The notes under the pieces are model-generated. The model was not told the origin of the DNA and made no database searches. It saw nothing but the letters and a program-made list of their open reading frames with translations. Source: Cryptomeria japonica (lineage: Eukaryota; Streptophyta; Pinopsida; Cupressales; Cupressaceae). From it: 64,000 bases of DNA. The stretch spans positions 544,596,370-544,660,369 of the forward strand of contig NC_081412.1 of the NCBI RefSeq assembly GCF_030272615.1, read 5' to 3'. Position 1 is the stretch's first letter. The number at the start of each line of letters is the position of its first letter. Positions 35,361 to 47,663 of the stretch are shown here, in pieces. Position numbers and translations under genes: made by a program.

Positions 35361-36620
35361 TTTTAGTAGCAATCAAGAAGGAAGACTAAGAGGGAAGGGA
35401 TGAATTAGTCTTCACCAGATTAAAAAAAATTTAACTTCTAAACATAAACTAATAAATCATAGCAATGAATCGGATAAGAAAATTAATAGAACAACACACA
35501 ACACCAAGATTTTGATGTGGAAACTTGGTTAAGTGAAAAACCATGGGGGTAACCTTTCCACAATAAGATGATACTCAATAGTAGCATGTGAAAATATTAC
35601 AATGGGGAATGCACATGAATTCAGGCACACTATCTAGAGCTCACTGCTCAAAAGATATATGCCCAGAAGGCTACATCCATAACTAAATTCTCACTGACTT
35701 AGAAAATGATTTGGACTACAATCTGGAAGAAATGAATTGTAATGATATCATCTACAAATGCATGATGATAGTTCCGGTTAAGCACAATTGTTTTCTCTGC
35801 AACACGAATCTCACCTCAACACTACAATGAATGATAGATCTCTTATTCACATAGTCACCTCTCTCTGATAATGCAGACACAATACCAACACCTAAATTAC
35901 ATAAGCATCTCACTTATAAATACAAATCATCAACCTTGATAACAAGGCCGAGTAAACCCTAACCCTCAACTCATAATTATAAAAATTACATTACATGATA
36001 CAAAGGTTGATCACCAAACCAATATAATGATTTGCATTACATAGCATGAACCTAATTCAAATTCACAAATGATCACATCCACCAAAAACTACTTCAAGAT
36101 CAACCGCAACATGCTACACTACCAGAAATACAACATAACACGAAAATCATCACTAGTTCATAGAAATCACCAAAAAATTGCACAACAATCAATGAGGATC
36201 ACCAAAAAAAATTGTCAGGACTAGAAAACACCAGAAAACATGTTAGAACCATCTTGAATAGTTGCACCAACACCACTTTTGAAATCTTCATCATTCAACA
36301 TCTAGAAAGCTCGGGAACACAACCAATCAGTAACTATCACGAAGAAGGATAACTTGTGGAGCACCAAATCATGAACTATTAGAAATGAAGATACATTAGA
36401 TCATCCCAAATAATATCCCAAAGTCTCAGAACAAGATCTAATCACACTGAAATATACTAGAGGAAATACTGGATTCCACAAAACAATGATCAACAAAACC
36501 AATTTTCAAAACCAGATTAGAAACTCTTTCGAAGATCACTGGAAAAAATCATAGGAATATGTTGACATCAATAACAACAACATATCCTAGTTGAAGCAAT
36601 GATAACAACCAAATACAACA
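35361..36620 (-). repeat. Element C 3' LTR
   Basis: 1,260 bp. Plus edges TTTTAGTAGCAATCAAGAAG (TG lost) and CCAAATACAACA. Pairs with 47664-48944. Confidence 0.85.
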
Positions 36621-36644
36621 ATCTCCCCCTTTGGCATTGATGGC
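36621..36644 (-). other. Element C polypurine tract
   Basis: Plus strand CCCCCTTTGGCATTGATGG adjacent to the LTR. Identical to the block next to D's 3' LTR at 40716. Confidence 0.8.
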
Positions 36645-36929
36645 AACATATGAATGTGAAAAATATTAAATGCAAAGAAAGAAGAGATCACCAATGAAAT
36701 CTGCCTAAGCTCAAAATAGATAAAGCAGTTTTTCACATGATCTCTCTTCCCCTTTGACAGTAATGCCAAAGATCTTCAAAATAGAAAATCAAATAGAATC
36801 ATGAATCTCTCTCCCCCTAGGATACACAACCATATCAACAAACTACTCCAACAGAGAAGCAACAACAACTCATCAATCCAGATAAAAGAATAAGGCTTTG
36901 AATTCCACCGGATCGATGTAACTTAATGC

Positions 36930-37719
36930 ATCTAATTCTCATCGGGAGGGGTGGATACCCCTAACTTGTCTCTCAAATAGATCAAAGTATCTATAGGAAA
37001 AGGTTTAGTGAATATATCACCAATTTGTTCCTTTATAAATACATTCTCTAGCTTCACCTTCCCTTCACTAACTTTTTCTCTCAACTAGTTATATTTTATT
37101 GACTCATGCTTAGTCTTTGAATATTGCACTAGATTCTCTGACATGTTTATAGCATTGGAATTTTCACAGTATATAACAATAGGCTCATAATGAATAACTC
37201 TAATATCGTTCAACATTTGCTTCATCCAAACTATCTGAGTGCAATTACTAGTAGCAATAATGTCCTCAACTTCAACAGTAGATAAAGATACTAAATCTTG
37301 TTTCTTGCTAGCCCATGAAACCAACTTCCTCCCTAAATAGATTGCTCCATCGGTAGTACCTTCTAGTCATCAACATCACCAGCCCAATTTACATTAGTGT
37401 AAGCACATAACATGAAATCATCATTCTTCGGATACCATAAACCATAATCCACAGTTCCTTTTAGATATCTAAATATCCTCTTAACAATAATGACATGACT
37501 CACCTTCGAATCAACTTGATATCTAGTAGCCATACACAAAACACGCATAATGCCATGCATAGTATGAGTAAGATATAGTAGTCCACCAACCATAGATCTG
37601 TACAAACTTTGATTATCTTTAGGAGATTCATCATTTTTAGACAATTTACAACTAGTCACCATAGGAGTTCCAGCTAGTTTGGAATCATCTAGTCCAAACT
37701 TCTTTAGTAGTTCCTTCAC
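36930..37719 (-). pseudogene. Element C RNase H
   Basis: 37363-37719: LKKFGLDDSKLAGTPMVTS, YRSMVGGLLYLTHTMHGIM, VKRIFRYLKGTVDYGLWYP and LCAYTNVNWAGDVDD (expected D-x-DWAG now N-V-N-W). 37085-37324: VSWASKKQDLVSLSTVEVED and IYCENSNAINMSENLVQYSK. The second catalytic Glu and the C-D-N-x-x-A-I core are partly changed. The C-terminal piece (about 36930-37080) is frame-broken. Confidence 0.8.
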
Positions 37720-37723
37720 ATAC

Positions 37724-38450
37724 TTAGTTTGAGATGTAAAGGTACCTTTTCTTGTCTGTGCAATCTACAAACCTAATAAAAAAATTCATCTCACCAATCA
37801 TAGACATCTCAATTTCTTTCTGCTTATCACCAGAAAACTTCATACTCATATCATCGTCACCACCAAAAATGATGTAATCAACAAAAACTTCAACAATAAA
37901 AATGTCATCATTTTCAATTTTAAAGTATAAATTACTATTAGCAGCACCTTTGGTAAATCCCAATTTCAACAAATATTTATCTAATCTAGCATATCAGGCT
38001 CTAAGAGCTTGTTTCAGTCCATAAAGTGCTTCCTTCAACTTACAGACCATATCTCCATCATCCGATAGTGAAAATCCATCAGGTTGTTCAATGTAAACCT
38101 CTTCCTCTATATCACCATTAATCAGTCCCTTCTTGTTGTGAATACCATTTGCAGACTAGTCTAGCTTTATTTTTGACTACTTCACTGGCTTCACTCAATT
38201 TTTATTTGAAAACCCACTTAGCACCAATAACATTTGTATCCTTAGGTCTAGGCATAAGTTCTCAAGTGTTGTTCTTTTCAATCTAGTCCAAATCTTCTTC
38301 CATGGCTCTTATCCAATTTTCATCTCTACAAGCTTCAACAACATCTTTGGGTTCAACTTTAGAAATCAAACATACTTCTTCTGTAGCATACCTTCTTCTA
38401 GTCATCACACCATTATTCTTGCCACCAATAATCTGATTCTCAGAATGATT
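37724..38450 (-). pseudogene. Element C reverse transcriptase with motif A deleted
   Basis: The N-terminal part ([16 protein letters not shown], 38145-38190) is followed at once by LNGDIEEEVYIEQPDGFSL (38050-38125). The roughly 60 codons that normally lie between, including palm motif A with a catalytic Asp, are absent. Further on, ALYGLKQALRA and then 37724-37972 with FVDYIIFGGDD: the second Asp of the catalytic VDD is Tyr. The enzyme is dead twice over. Confidence 0.8.
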
Positions 38451-38683
38451 CATTCTAACATACCTTGGATTCTTTTGATTGTTCTAATCCTCAAGTTCCT
38501 ACACATCATCACTAGTAGCAGCAACATCCGGATTAACAGTTCAGTCTGCTTAGGCTCTTTAGGCTGAATAGGAGTTAGAACAACATGTTGACCATTATTA
38601 TAAGCTATGATCTCCTTTCCAAGGTTATTATCCACCTTCATATTTGCACTCTCAACTATCTTTCTTAGTCTCTTGTTATAGCA

Positions 38684-39643
38684 CTAGTAGGATTTACTCT
38701 TTGTGGAATATCCCAAAAAGTTACCTTCATCACTTCTAGCATCAAACTTTCCAAGATCCTCATCTCTCTTAATATAACATTTGCTACACAAGACTTTGAA
38801 ATATTTCACAGTAGGAATATGACCAAACCAGAGCTCATAAGGGGTTTTACCGGTATCACCTTTAATATGAACTCTATTGAATGCATAAATTGTAGTGCTA
38901 ATAGCTTCTCTCCAGTAGACCTTCAAAACATTTCCTTCAATCAACATGGTTCTTGCAACATCCAAAATAGTATGATTCTTCCTTTCAACAATCCTATTCT
39001 ACTGTGGAGTCCTAGGAGAAGATAGTTGTCTTCTAATTCCATGCATCTCATAGAATGAATTAAATTCATTGGAACAAAATTCTTCACCTCTATCAGATCT
39101 CAGACACTTCAACTTCAATCCAAACTTAGTTTCAACTTTAGCTTTGAATATCTTAAATTTCTCAAATGCTTCTGATTTTTCCTTCAAAAAGATAACCCAT
39201 GTCATTCTGGAATAATCATCAATTAGCAGTATAAATTATCTATCACCCTGCACACTTCTAACATGTGTAGGTCCACATAGGCCAGTATGCACAAGATCCA
39301 ACAACCCATCAAAAGTATAAGGTTTTCTCTTGAAAGAAATCCTTGTTTGCTTACCCAACTAACACTCCTTACATACTAGATTAATAGGTTTAACAATTTT
39401 AGGCAGATCTCTAACAACTTGTGTAGAACTAATCTTAATCAATGAATCAAAGCTTACATGACATATCCTTCTATGCCACAACCAACTCTCATCTATCTTA
39501 GAAATCAAACAAATTTTCTCACCAGGATACAAATGAAATTTTTTACATCCAATCTTAATCCTAGATGCAATCTCTATACCGATGGCATTTAAGATCTTGC
39601 ATTTACCATCCTTGAATTGTAGATCATAACCCTTATCAACCAT
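38684..39643 (-). pseudogene. Element C GAG-pre-integrase and integrase
   Basis: 39359-39643: LQFKDGKCKILN, then the zinc block SWLWHRRICHVSFDS...CKEC. 38999-39205: the integrase core MTWVIFLKEKSEAFEKFKIF and LRSDRGEEFCSNEF, the DDE Glu region, intact here. 38684-38965: TTIYAFNRVHIKGDTGKTPY, ELWFG, KCYIKRDEDLG and FLGYS. The junction pieces (39206-39358) are frame-broken. Confidence 0.8.
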
Positions 39644-39866
39644 TTATCCGCCACTCAAAATATTATGCTTCAAACCTTCAACATACAAGACATCATCAAT
39701 ATTATTCTTACCATCAAAAGAAAAAGAACCTCTCCCATGAATTACATAGGCCTCGTCATCTCCAAATCTAACTAGTTCACCATCATACCTTTTCATGCTT
39801 ATAGATTTTCTTTTGTCATCAGTCATATGATGTGAGCAACTGATGTCAATAACCCATACACTCTTT
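39644..39866 (-). pseudogene. Element C protease, cut by element D
   Basis: Frame VWVIDISCSHHMTDDKRKS...GDDEAYVIHGRGSFSFDG...HNILSGG. The active-site Asp-Ser-Gly reads Asp-Ile-Ser. The sequence stops at 39866-39871 at the edge of element D's LTR. The gag side resumes at 46469 with the segment encoding EKSLAAKVED. Confidence 0.75.
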
Positions 39867-39871
39867 TCTCC

Positions 39872-40715
39872 TATTAGATGTAATGAAAGTCCCAAAGACA
39901 CTAAGAGGGGGGGTGAATCGATGTCTAACCGGTTAATGGAATATTTGAACTTATTTATAACTTTGCAACACAAATTAATGTACCGGTAAACAAGCAATAA
40001 TGCAGTAAAGAGAAATAACATAGACAACATAAATGCACACCATAACACAAGATGTTTTGGTGAGGAAACCCGGTAAGGGAAAAACCTTGGTGGGATCTGC
40101 GACCCACAATATTTACTCACTCACCAATATGAATAAATATTACTTACAATAGGGGCCTACACATGCAGGAAGGCCAACATCCTAGAGCTCACTACTCTCG
40201 CTGACTACAAAATGGATAACTAAATCCAAGACAATGTACTACTCAAAATAGCATCTGCAATGCTTGATTCAGTACCGGTTTAAGCTCAGTCAGAAACCTT
40301 AACCAAAAACCTTGTCGGCGAATGATATTCGCTCACATAACCTATCTTCACTTGTTACAGAATCCTTTTGATGTCTTCTATGATCTATTACATAACCACA
40401 TCTCTATATATCATATTTCAAAATGACCTATAAGATCTCATACATATATGAGTCTTTACAATACATCATGTTGGCTTACAAATAATTAATTACATTACAA
40501 TACAATTCATATAAACAAAACTTTGTCTCATGTTGGCTTGAGTGTCAGTATGCTTCGTTGTCGGTGTAAACTAGATGTCAATGAATGAACTTTTTGTGCT
40601 TGTCGGTGCCGGTATATGATGTTTGCATTGCCGGCAAACCTGTAGATTCCTGTTACCGATTGGTTGCCATCAATGAGAGCATCAACCATTCTCATGAGAG
40701 TGTAGAATTCCAACA
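39872..40715 (-). repeat. Element D 3' LTR
   Basis: Plus edges TATTAGATGTAATG and GTAGAATTCCAACA. Pairs with 45612-46468. Confidence 0.9.
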
Positions 40716-40739
40716 ATCTCCCCCTTTGGCATTGATGGC
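40716..40739 (-). other. Element D polypurine tract
   Basis: Plus strand CCCCCTTTGGCATTGATGG just inside the LTR. A second purine/pyrimidine-rich block, CTCCCCCTTTGACATTAATG at about 40844, resembles it and may be a central or decayed copy. Confidence 0.75.
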
Positions 40740-41053
40740 AACAATCATGAGAAAAATCCAAAACTATTATCCAAAACTGATCCCGAGAAAAAGAGTGTGC
40801 TCCCCTTGAGCAAGTGATTTCTTCTATGCATTTTTCTCTATACTACTCCCCCTTTGACATTAATGACAAAGGATGTCAAAAAGAATCAAAGACTACAAAA
40901 ATTCTACCTCGTAGCCTATAATCGGTTGTGTACAATTTGAAAGATATCTGCCAAAATTAGATTCAAGCTCTGCATGAATTTATTACTGTCAAAAATAATG
41001 GTTTTGGTCTGCTCGATCATGTCGGTTAGATAATGCATCTATTGCTCCAGCGA

Positions 41054-44000
41054 TTAGTCTCCTTGAATTATTTCTTTAGATAGCTCAACCCGCTGAGTTA
41101 AAAGACTGTCCAATCTTGGACCAAGTTTGTTTTTCAGTTCTCGAGACTTCAACCTTATCCTTTCTTTTTCCTGCTCCACTTTCTCTATGTTTTCCTCAAA
41201 AACTATCATTTCTTGATAAAAAACTGAGGTAAGTTCCAAAGAACCTATCATATTATCTGCTATATCATCTATCTCCTTTTGTGTTTTCTTAATCTCCTCA
41301 TCAATTTCTTCAGTTAGGTGGTGAGGTTTGCAAAAAAATTTATACAAATGCTTATATTCCAAAATTGTTGAATCAAGTATTGGTAATAAGGAATCAATAT
41401 GCTCAGTACAGTCCTTGATAGTTTTGTCAAAGAGTTCACCTTTTCCTTAATGGTTTCTTCATTGATCTTATCTACAATTAGAACATTTGAAGCAATAAAT
41501 TTGGATAATGTGTCCAATTTACCCAAAGAACCATCAATATGATCTATCTTACATGTCGGTGCAATCATTTTCAAAATAGGCAATGTATCATCAATGGCCT
41601 TAAATGCTAAGGTGTTGCAATCTATGATCCTCTTAATTGAATCCAAAAGAACATTTGTTACATTTTAAGGTCTGAAATATATAGTGGATGTGCTCGGTTC
41701 TGCAATAACCTTCTTTTCATCAGACACTAGACCAATTACCTTAACAATTTCTTCCTTGTTTCCATCATTTATTTCCTCTTTATTTACAATTTCTTTCGAT
41801 TTCTCACTCTATGTATGTACCTCTGCTTCTACTGGTATTTTAGTGTTTTGAGAGTTAACACTGTTAATCGGTAGCTCAAAGATCTCAACATTCATAGCAT
41901 CAGCTGGCTTAACCTCTGCAGTCTCTTTATCCATAACAATATTAAAATCATCGGTATCTACATTCATAGTAAAAATAATTTTTGATTCTGGATTAGTATC
42001 ATCATGAGTTATTTCTTCAGCCTCCTTATTTGGTTGACTGTCTATATGTACTAGTGTCCCCGAAGTTATTGGTGGGGTGTCCTGTGCTGGTGGAGAAAGG
42101 TTATCTTTGACCTTTATAACAGGTACACTACCAATTTTACCTTTACCTTTATCCTTTTGATATACCTTTGTAAAAGACTTATCCAATTTTTGTCTATCCC
42201 TTTCTTCTTTCTTTTCTTTTTCTAGAAAAAATTATGTCCCATTTGTCAGCGGTTTCATCTACTATTTCTTTCACTCTCCCAGCCATTAGACTAACCTGTC
42301 GGTGACCACTCACAAAAACTGACCAGTTGGCTTCAACATTCAGTTCATCAATCTCTTCTCGTGAATTTACAGGGTGAACAACCAACAATGCTTCAACCTT
42401 TCACTTTTTATCCAATTCCATCACTGACATTCTTTTAGCCTCTAATCTTATATATGAGTCATTTGGCAGATAATCTATAACCTCAATCAAAACTTTCTTG
42501 TAGATGTCAAGATGAAAAATAATGCTTTCCTCTATTGTCTCCTTGCCATAATCCTTGAAAGAATGATAAAATTTATTCACATTACTAAGATTACCTTCTT
42601 ATGTTATTTCATTGATCAGTTCCTCCGGTGTAAGGGTATCCGGTGCCTTAGGTTGTTGTTTCTTCTTTGGAGTTAATTTCTTCTTGGGCTCTCTCACAAC
42701 CCGATGCTTCTTCCTTAATGTTCTTGTCCTTTTAGGAGAAGGAGAAGGTACCGGTGAAGGTTTCCTCTTCTTTCTTTCAACTCTTTTGAACTCTATTGCC
42801 TTACCATTATCTGTATCTGAAGAAGTGACAACTGGTGAAACATGGGCTACCTATTCTAGTCCTTCCAGTTCACTAGCAAAAATACCACTTAAGTTCATCA
42901 CATTTTCTGTAACTTCTTTAACCATTTTGGATACATCTCTAATGAATTTTTTCTCTTCTTTTTCTTTGCTTTTGCATCAAAACAACACTCTCAATAGTGT
43001 CAGCACTACCAAAAATTTCTTCAAAGGGTTCCCTGGGTGCATCAAGAAGTGTCTTAGCATAAGCCTCAAGAATATTTAGATCAACTTCATATCCCATCTT
43101 TGTTATCCAAATAGTTTTAGGAGTAAATACTTTCATCCATGTTTTATCTCTTTTGATCACACAACATATTTGCTTGTCATACTTATCCATAATACTTTGC
43201 AATATCCTTTCTCTAGCCTTCATCTTGGTTTGAAAGTTTTTGAAATAGGTTGTTACCATATCATCACTGTTAGCACCTATGCCAGTAATAGCTTCCATGA
43301 TCTGTCTACCAACAGGGATTTCATATGCAAATTCCTTCTGACCAATGTCAGATATCTCCTTTGTGAAGTAAAGCATTAAACACACAAGTAGATTCCCAAA
43401 AGGGAATGTTCCCTTCTTATCACCCTTAATCTTTTTCAAGTTATCTATTAGTTCATCCTTAAGCCACTCACAGATGTCAATTCTAGCATTTTTCTTAACC
43501 ATTTCATATGCACAATGAATACATAAACTAGAAACATAATTTAACCTATTTGCATGTGTAACTCTGTATCCAAATATCATGCTTGCATATTTCACATTTG
43601 CATCATTGATATCACCAACCCTAAGAGATTTGGTGTCAGATGTAGCTCTAGTTAGGTCCATAACACCCTTTTTTGGTTTCTTCTTCTTTTTGTCAGGCCT
43701 AATACCGATTGAGGGTAAACCATTAACAACCTTGATTGCCTCCTTAGTTTTTTTAAAAATAGAATCTAGCCACATAAACTCCCCATAAACTCTGCTCAGT
43801 ACAAGATGAACTATTTCATTCGGAAATTTAGGAGTGTTTAGAATTTCAACAAATCCTAAGTCCTCAACAATATTATGCTCCAACTTGACTAAACCTTGTT
43901 CATCAGTTATAACATCTTTGTGCATGTTCCTCAAGTCATTAGACCCTAAATTCCCTATGTTGTAGTGGATATAAATTCATGGGTCTTCGACAAAAGCAAC

Positions 44001-44147
44001 TCCCTTCGAAATCTTAGAAAATGCTCTGATGGAATCATCTTGCTTAACAATCTCAAGAATGATTTTAGGCATGGATCTAGGGCACTTAATATTCTCTACC
44101 ACAGTAGGGTTTGTAATAAATTTAGGTGCAAAAGATGAAGATGCCAT
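41054..44147 (-). pseudogene. Element D ORF2, unknown function
   Basis: Starts at Met 44147 (MASSSFAPKFITNPTVVENI), has a stop near 43977, then a 331-codon open frame (42939-43934). That frame includes a basic patch PDKKKKKPKKG, then RLNYVSSLCIHCAYEMVKKN, DICEWLKDELIDNLKKI, GTFPFGNLLVCLMLYF and PVGRQIMEAITGIGAN. It continues frame-broken: a basic KRVERKKRKPSP stretch near 42750, an acidic/Ser-Thr linker (41809-42186) and helical coiled-coil pieces (41314-41646 and 41054-41362, e.g. EEIKKTQKEIDDIADN). About 1,000 codons originally. Not pol. The W-x5-helix followed by a hydrophobic FGNLLVCLMLYF resembles in outline the ORF at 17.6-20.8 kb. Function unknown; possibly a nucleic-acid-binding or particle protein private to this element. 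Confidence 0.6.
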
Positions 44148-44479
44148 TTCGAAAGATAAATACCTTTTAACTTGAAATCATTGAATGCTTGAAAACACCT
44201 TGTTGCTTCACCTTTAGAATGCCTTTTCTCTCTCTTTGTGCTCTTTGAATGCTTGGATTCTTGGTGAATTGAAATAAGGGTTTTTCAATGCTTTATAATA
44301 AAAAAATTTCTCCAACAACTGCATTAAATGCTTGCCGCCGAAGTGAAAAACCCCACATATCCATGGGTAAAGAAGAAATATAACTTCTTACCATCAACCG
44401 AGGGTAGAATGCATGATTTTCAATTTGTTGCCATACCCCCTAAGGATTATTCCTTAGTCAGATGAAGAATCTCCTATTA

Positions 44480-45556
44480 GTGGAGGGTTACTCTGTTCTA
44501 CCAGTGCAGAGATAGATTCATCAACTCTCTGATCTCTCTTCTTAATCCATTGTTTTGAAAATTCTTGCTTTATTTCGTTTACTTTTTCTTTTCCCTTCTC
44601 ATTAGATCCTTTATTGTTATCTGATATAGTCTTGCTTCTACAAAATTTTGCAATATGCCTAATCTTGTTACATGCATAACAAGTTACATTATTCCTCTGA
44701 ATAGCTTTTCAATATCCTTGACCGGTTTGTGTTTCGCATTGATTAGATAAATGTGCAAATCTACCACAAACATAGCATTTCACATTCATTCTACAATTTT
44801 CTAAGTTATGACCAACTTTATTGCATTTGGAACATTGACCGGTGGGTAAATTTGTATTCTGATTATTTCTAAATCGGCACTGATTTTCTCTTTGATCTTG
44901 ATTATTTCTAAAGCATTAGGTTGTCTTACCGGTCTGCTATGATCTTGATTATTTGCAATCCTAGAACTTTCTCCATGTTCAAATCCAAGCCCAATTGTAT
45001 CTCCATTGGGTTTCTATCTTTTCAACATGTCAGCAAGTCTTTCTGAACTTTTCTTGAATTTGTCTTTGTATTCATTTGCAATAATCAACTCATTTTCCAG
45101 AATCCTAACTTATCTCCTATGCTCTTCTTTATCATGTTGCATGTGAATCAGATCTATCTTTAGCATATCATTTTCATGACAAAGTCTCAGATTTTCATTT
45201 GCTCCATCATTAAGTCTCCTAGTCAAGTCTTCTTCATTTTTCTTCCTATCTTCAATATCCTTACATAGCCTCATGGTTAAATCTTGCATTTTATTCCTCA
45301 TGTTACTATTCTCTTGTCTCAACTTCTTTGCAATATCCCTAAGAATTTCCTTTTCATCATCATGTTTTTGCATTTTCTCATGAAGTTTTTTCCTCTTGTT
45401 TTGTGCTATAACCAGATTCTCTTGAACTCCTTTAATGAATTCTTGGGCAGTCCTTAGACCATCTTCTAGTTTTATATTCTTCAATTTTTCTACATCAAAG
45501 TCTTCAAGAGCTCCTTCCAACTATTTTCTCAAACTCTCCATTCGTACCAGTTTCAT
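44480..45556 (-). pseudogene. Element D ORF1: coiled coil plus three CCHC zinc knuckles
   Basis: From Met 45556, about 40 bp inside the primer site. The N-terminal piece (45110-45520) is strongly helical (EKLKNIKLEDGLRTAQEFI, MQKHDDEKEILRDIAKKLRQ, DRKKNEEDLTRRLNDGANEN). After frame breaks come three zinc knuckles: CSKCNKVGHNLENC and CYVCGRFAHLSNQC (about 44750-44840), and CYACNKIRHIAKFC (about 44640-44690). The Gly before His in the third is Arg. This is gag-like: a multimerising coil followed by RNA-binding fingers. It lacks the UBN2 domain found in the gags of A, B and C. Confidence 0.7.
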
Positions 45557-45597
45557 AATCTTTCTCAAGTATTAGGCTTTTGCAAATAGAGGACCAA

Positions 45598-45609
45598 GCT
45601 CTGATACCT
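45598..45609 (-). other. Element D primer-binding site
   Basis: Minus strand AGGTATCAGAGC. One change from TGGTATCAGAGC. Confidence 0.8.
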
Positions 45610-45611
45610 AT

Positions 45612-46468
45612 TATTAGATGCAATGATAGTCCCAAAGACACTGAGAGGGGGGACTGAATCAGTGTCTAACCAGTTAATGAAATATTTGAACTTATTTATA
45701 ACTTTGGAACCCAAATTAATGTACCGGTAAACAAGCAATAGTGCAGTAAAGAGAAATAATAGAGACACCATAAATGCACACCATAACACAAGATGTTTTG
45801 GTGAGGAAATACGGTAAGGGAAAAACCTCAGTGGGATTTGTGACCCATAATATTTACTCACTCACCAATATGAATAAATATTACTTAGAATAGGAGCCTG
45901 CACATGCAGGAAGGCCAATAGCCTAGAGCTCACTACTCAATGAAAGAGTCTCACTGACTACAAAATGGATAATTAAATCCAAGACAATGTACTACTCAAA
46001 ATAGCATCTCTAATGCTTTATTCAGTACCAATTTAAGCTCAATCAGAAACCTTAACCAAAACCCTTGTCGGCGAATGATATTCGCTCACATATCCTATCT
46101 TCACTTGTTACAAAATCCCTTCACTATCTTCTATGATCTATTACATAATCACCTCTGTATATATCATATCTCAAAATGACCTATAAGATCTCATACATAT
46201 ATGATTCTTTACAATACATCATGTTCGCTTACAAATAATTAATTACATTACAATACAATTCATATAAATAAAACTTTGTCTCATGTCGTCACGAGTGTCG
46301 ATATGTTTCGTTGCCGGTGTAAACTAGATGTTGATGAATGAACTTGTTGTGCCTACCGGTACTAGTAGATGATGTCTGTGTTGTTGGTGAACCTATAGAA
46401 TCCTGTTACCAATTGGTTGCCATCAATGACAACATCAACCATTCTCATTCAAGTGTAGAATGCCAACA
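45612..46468 (-). repeat. Element D 5' LTR
   Basis: Plus edges TATTAGATGCAATG and GTAGAATGCCAACA, followed by target copy TCTTC. Confidence 0.9.
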
Positions 46469-47607
46469 TCTTCTACCTTAGCAGCCAAAGATTTCTCCTC
46501 AATAGAACAGCTAGTGGAATCAATAGGTACATGTTTATCTTCTTTAATGGCAATAAACACAACTTCATCTCCTTCTGATTCATCATATGTAACACCTTCA
46601 TTTGTAGCATAATAATAGTTCTTCTAGTTTCTAAACTTTCGGTTAGACTTGTAAAGCTTATCATACTTTTCATGCTTCTCATATCTATCATTCCTATCAT
46701 ACTTATCAAACTTATCATGTCTGTCATACTTAGCCATTCTCTCTGGACATCTAGAAGAAAAATGTCCTATCTTATTATAAGAAAAACTTTTCAAGGGCAA
46801 CTTTCCATCATACTTATCGGCACCTTTGGGCAATCTCCGAGAAATTAGTGCTTCAAGATCATCAAGCTCTTTTTCTTTCTCTGCTATCTCTCTTCTTTCT
46901 CTTTCATATCTAGATATCCCACACTCATCAAGATCATACTTCTGCATACCAGATACCAATGTTGATACTCTAAATACAGTCTCAAACTTTCCATGTGATT
47001 CTCCAAATTCACTTAGCTCAAATGCAACAATTTTTTCAATCAACACAACTCTTGTCGCTGTAGTCACACTTTGGATCTCATCAATAGCAGCAACCTTATG
47101 TTTTTAAGAAGGAGGCAAAGATCTCAGCACCTTAGCAACAATCTCATCTTCCTTTATCTTTCCACTAGCATTCCTAATACCAAGTACAAGTTCATTCACT
47201 TTAGCCATGTATGAATGTATTTTCTCATCATCTCCCATCTTTAATGTCTCATACTTTCCTTTCAAGCTCTATAACTTAGAAACTTTCACTTGGATATCGC
47301 CTTCATATAGGATCTCAAGCTTCCCCCAGATCTAATGTGCGGTCTAAAGTCCCATAACATTTTTCATTTTAAAATCAGTCAGTGCACTAAGTAATGCTTT
47401 CTTTGCTTTGATGTTATATTTTTCTTCCTTAACCTCATCAAGAGTGGATGGTCCATTCTGAGGAACAACATAGATATTTTTAGTAATCTTCTAGTAATAT
47501 TCTCCAAGACATTTCAGATACACCTCCATCCAGCTCTTCCATATAGTATAGTTACTTCCATCAAACCTCAAAATATCCTTCTTAAAAAGAATACCTTGAG
47601 CTTCCAT
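46469..47607 (-). pseudogene. Element C gag
   Basis: Starts at Met 47607 (EAQGILFKKDILRFDGSNY, W-x-S-x-MEVYLKCLG), UBN2-like with stops. An open piece follows (46624-47067) with ELDDLEALISRRLPKGADKY and a knuckle reading SFSYNKIGHFSSRCPER, in which the first two Cys are now Ser and Tyr. Then a low-complexity Asp/Lys/Tyr/Arg tract (YDRHDKFDKYDRNDRYEKHE). Ends at 46469 at the LTR of D. Confidence 0.8.
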
Positions 47608-47663
47608 CTCAAATCTCCTGAAGAGATTAAGCTTCTACTAGAGGATCTACCTCTGACAGTAAT

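Larger units (their letters stand above)
39872..46468 (-). mobile_element. Non-autonomous LTR element D
   Basis: A 6.6-kb minus-strand element with well-matched LTRs (39872-40715, 844 bp; 45612-46468, 857 bp). It has a polypurine tract, a primer site and a target duplication TCTCC (39867-39871) / TCTTC (46469-46473). Internally it carries a coiled-coil/zinc-knuckle ORF and a long unknown ORF, with no protease, RT, RNase H or integrase. By nesting it is the youngest insertion here. Its polypurine block equals that of C and nearly that of B, suggesting it relied on their enzymes. Confidence 0.85.

Noticed and set aside
42612-43079. 155-codon plus-strand open frame with a hydrophobic, Phe/Leu/Ser-rich product
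   Set aside because: It lies antisense to the coding-like ORF2 of element D. Its composition is what the complement of a Lys/Glu-rich gene gives, and no start context or domain supports it.
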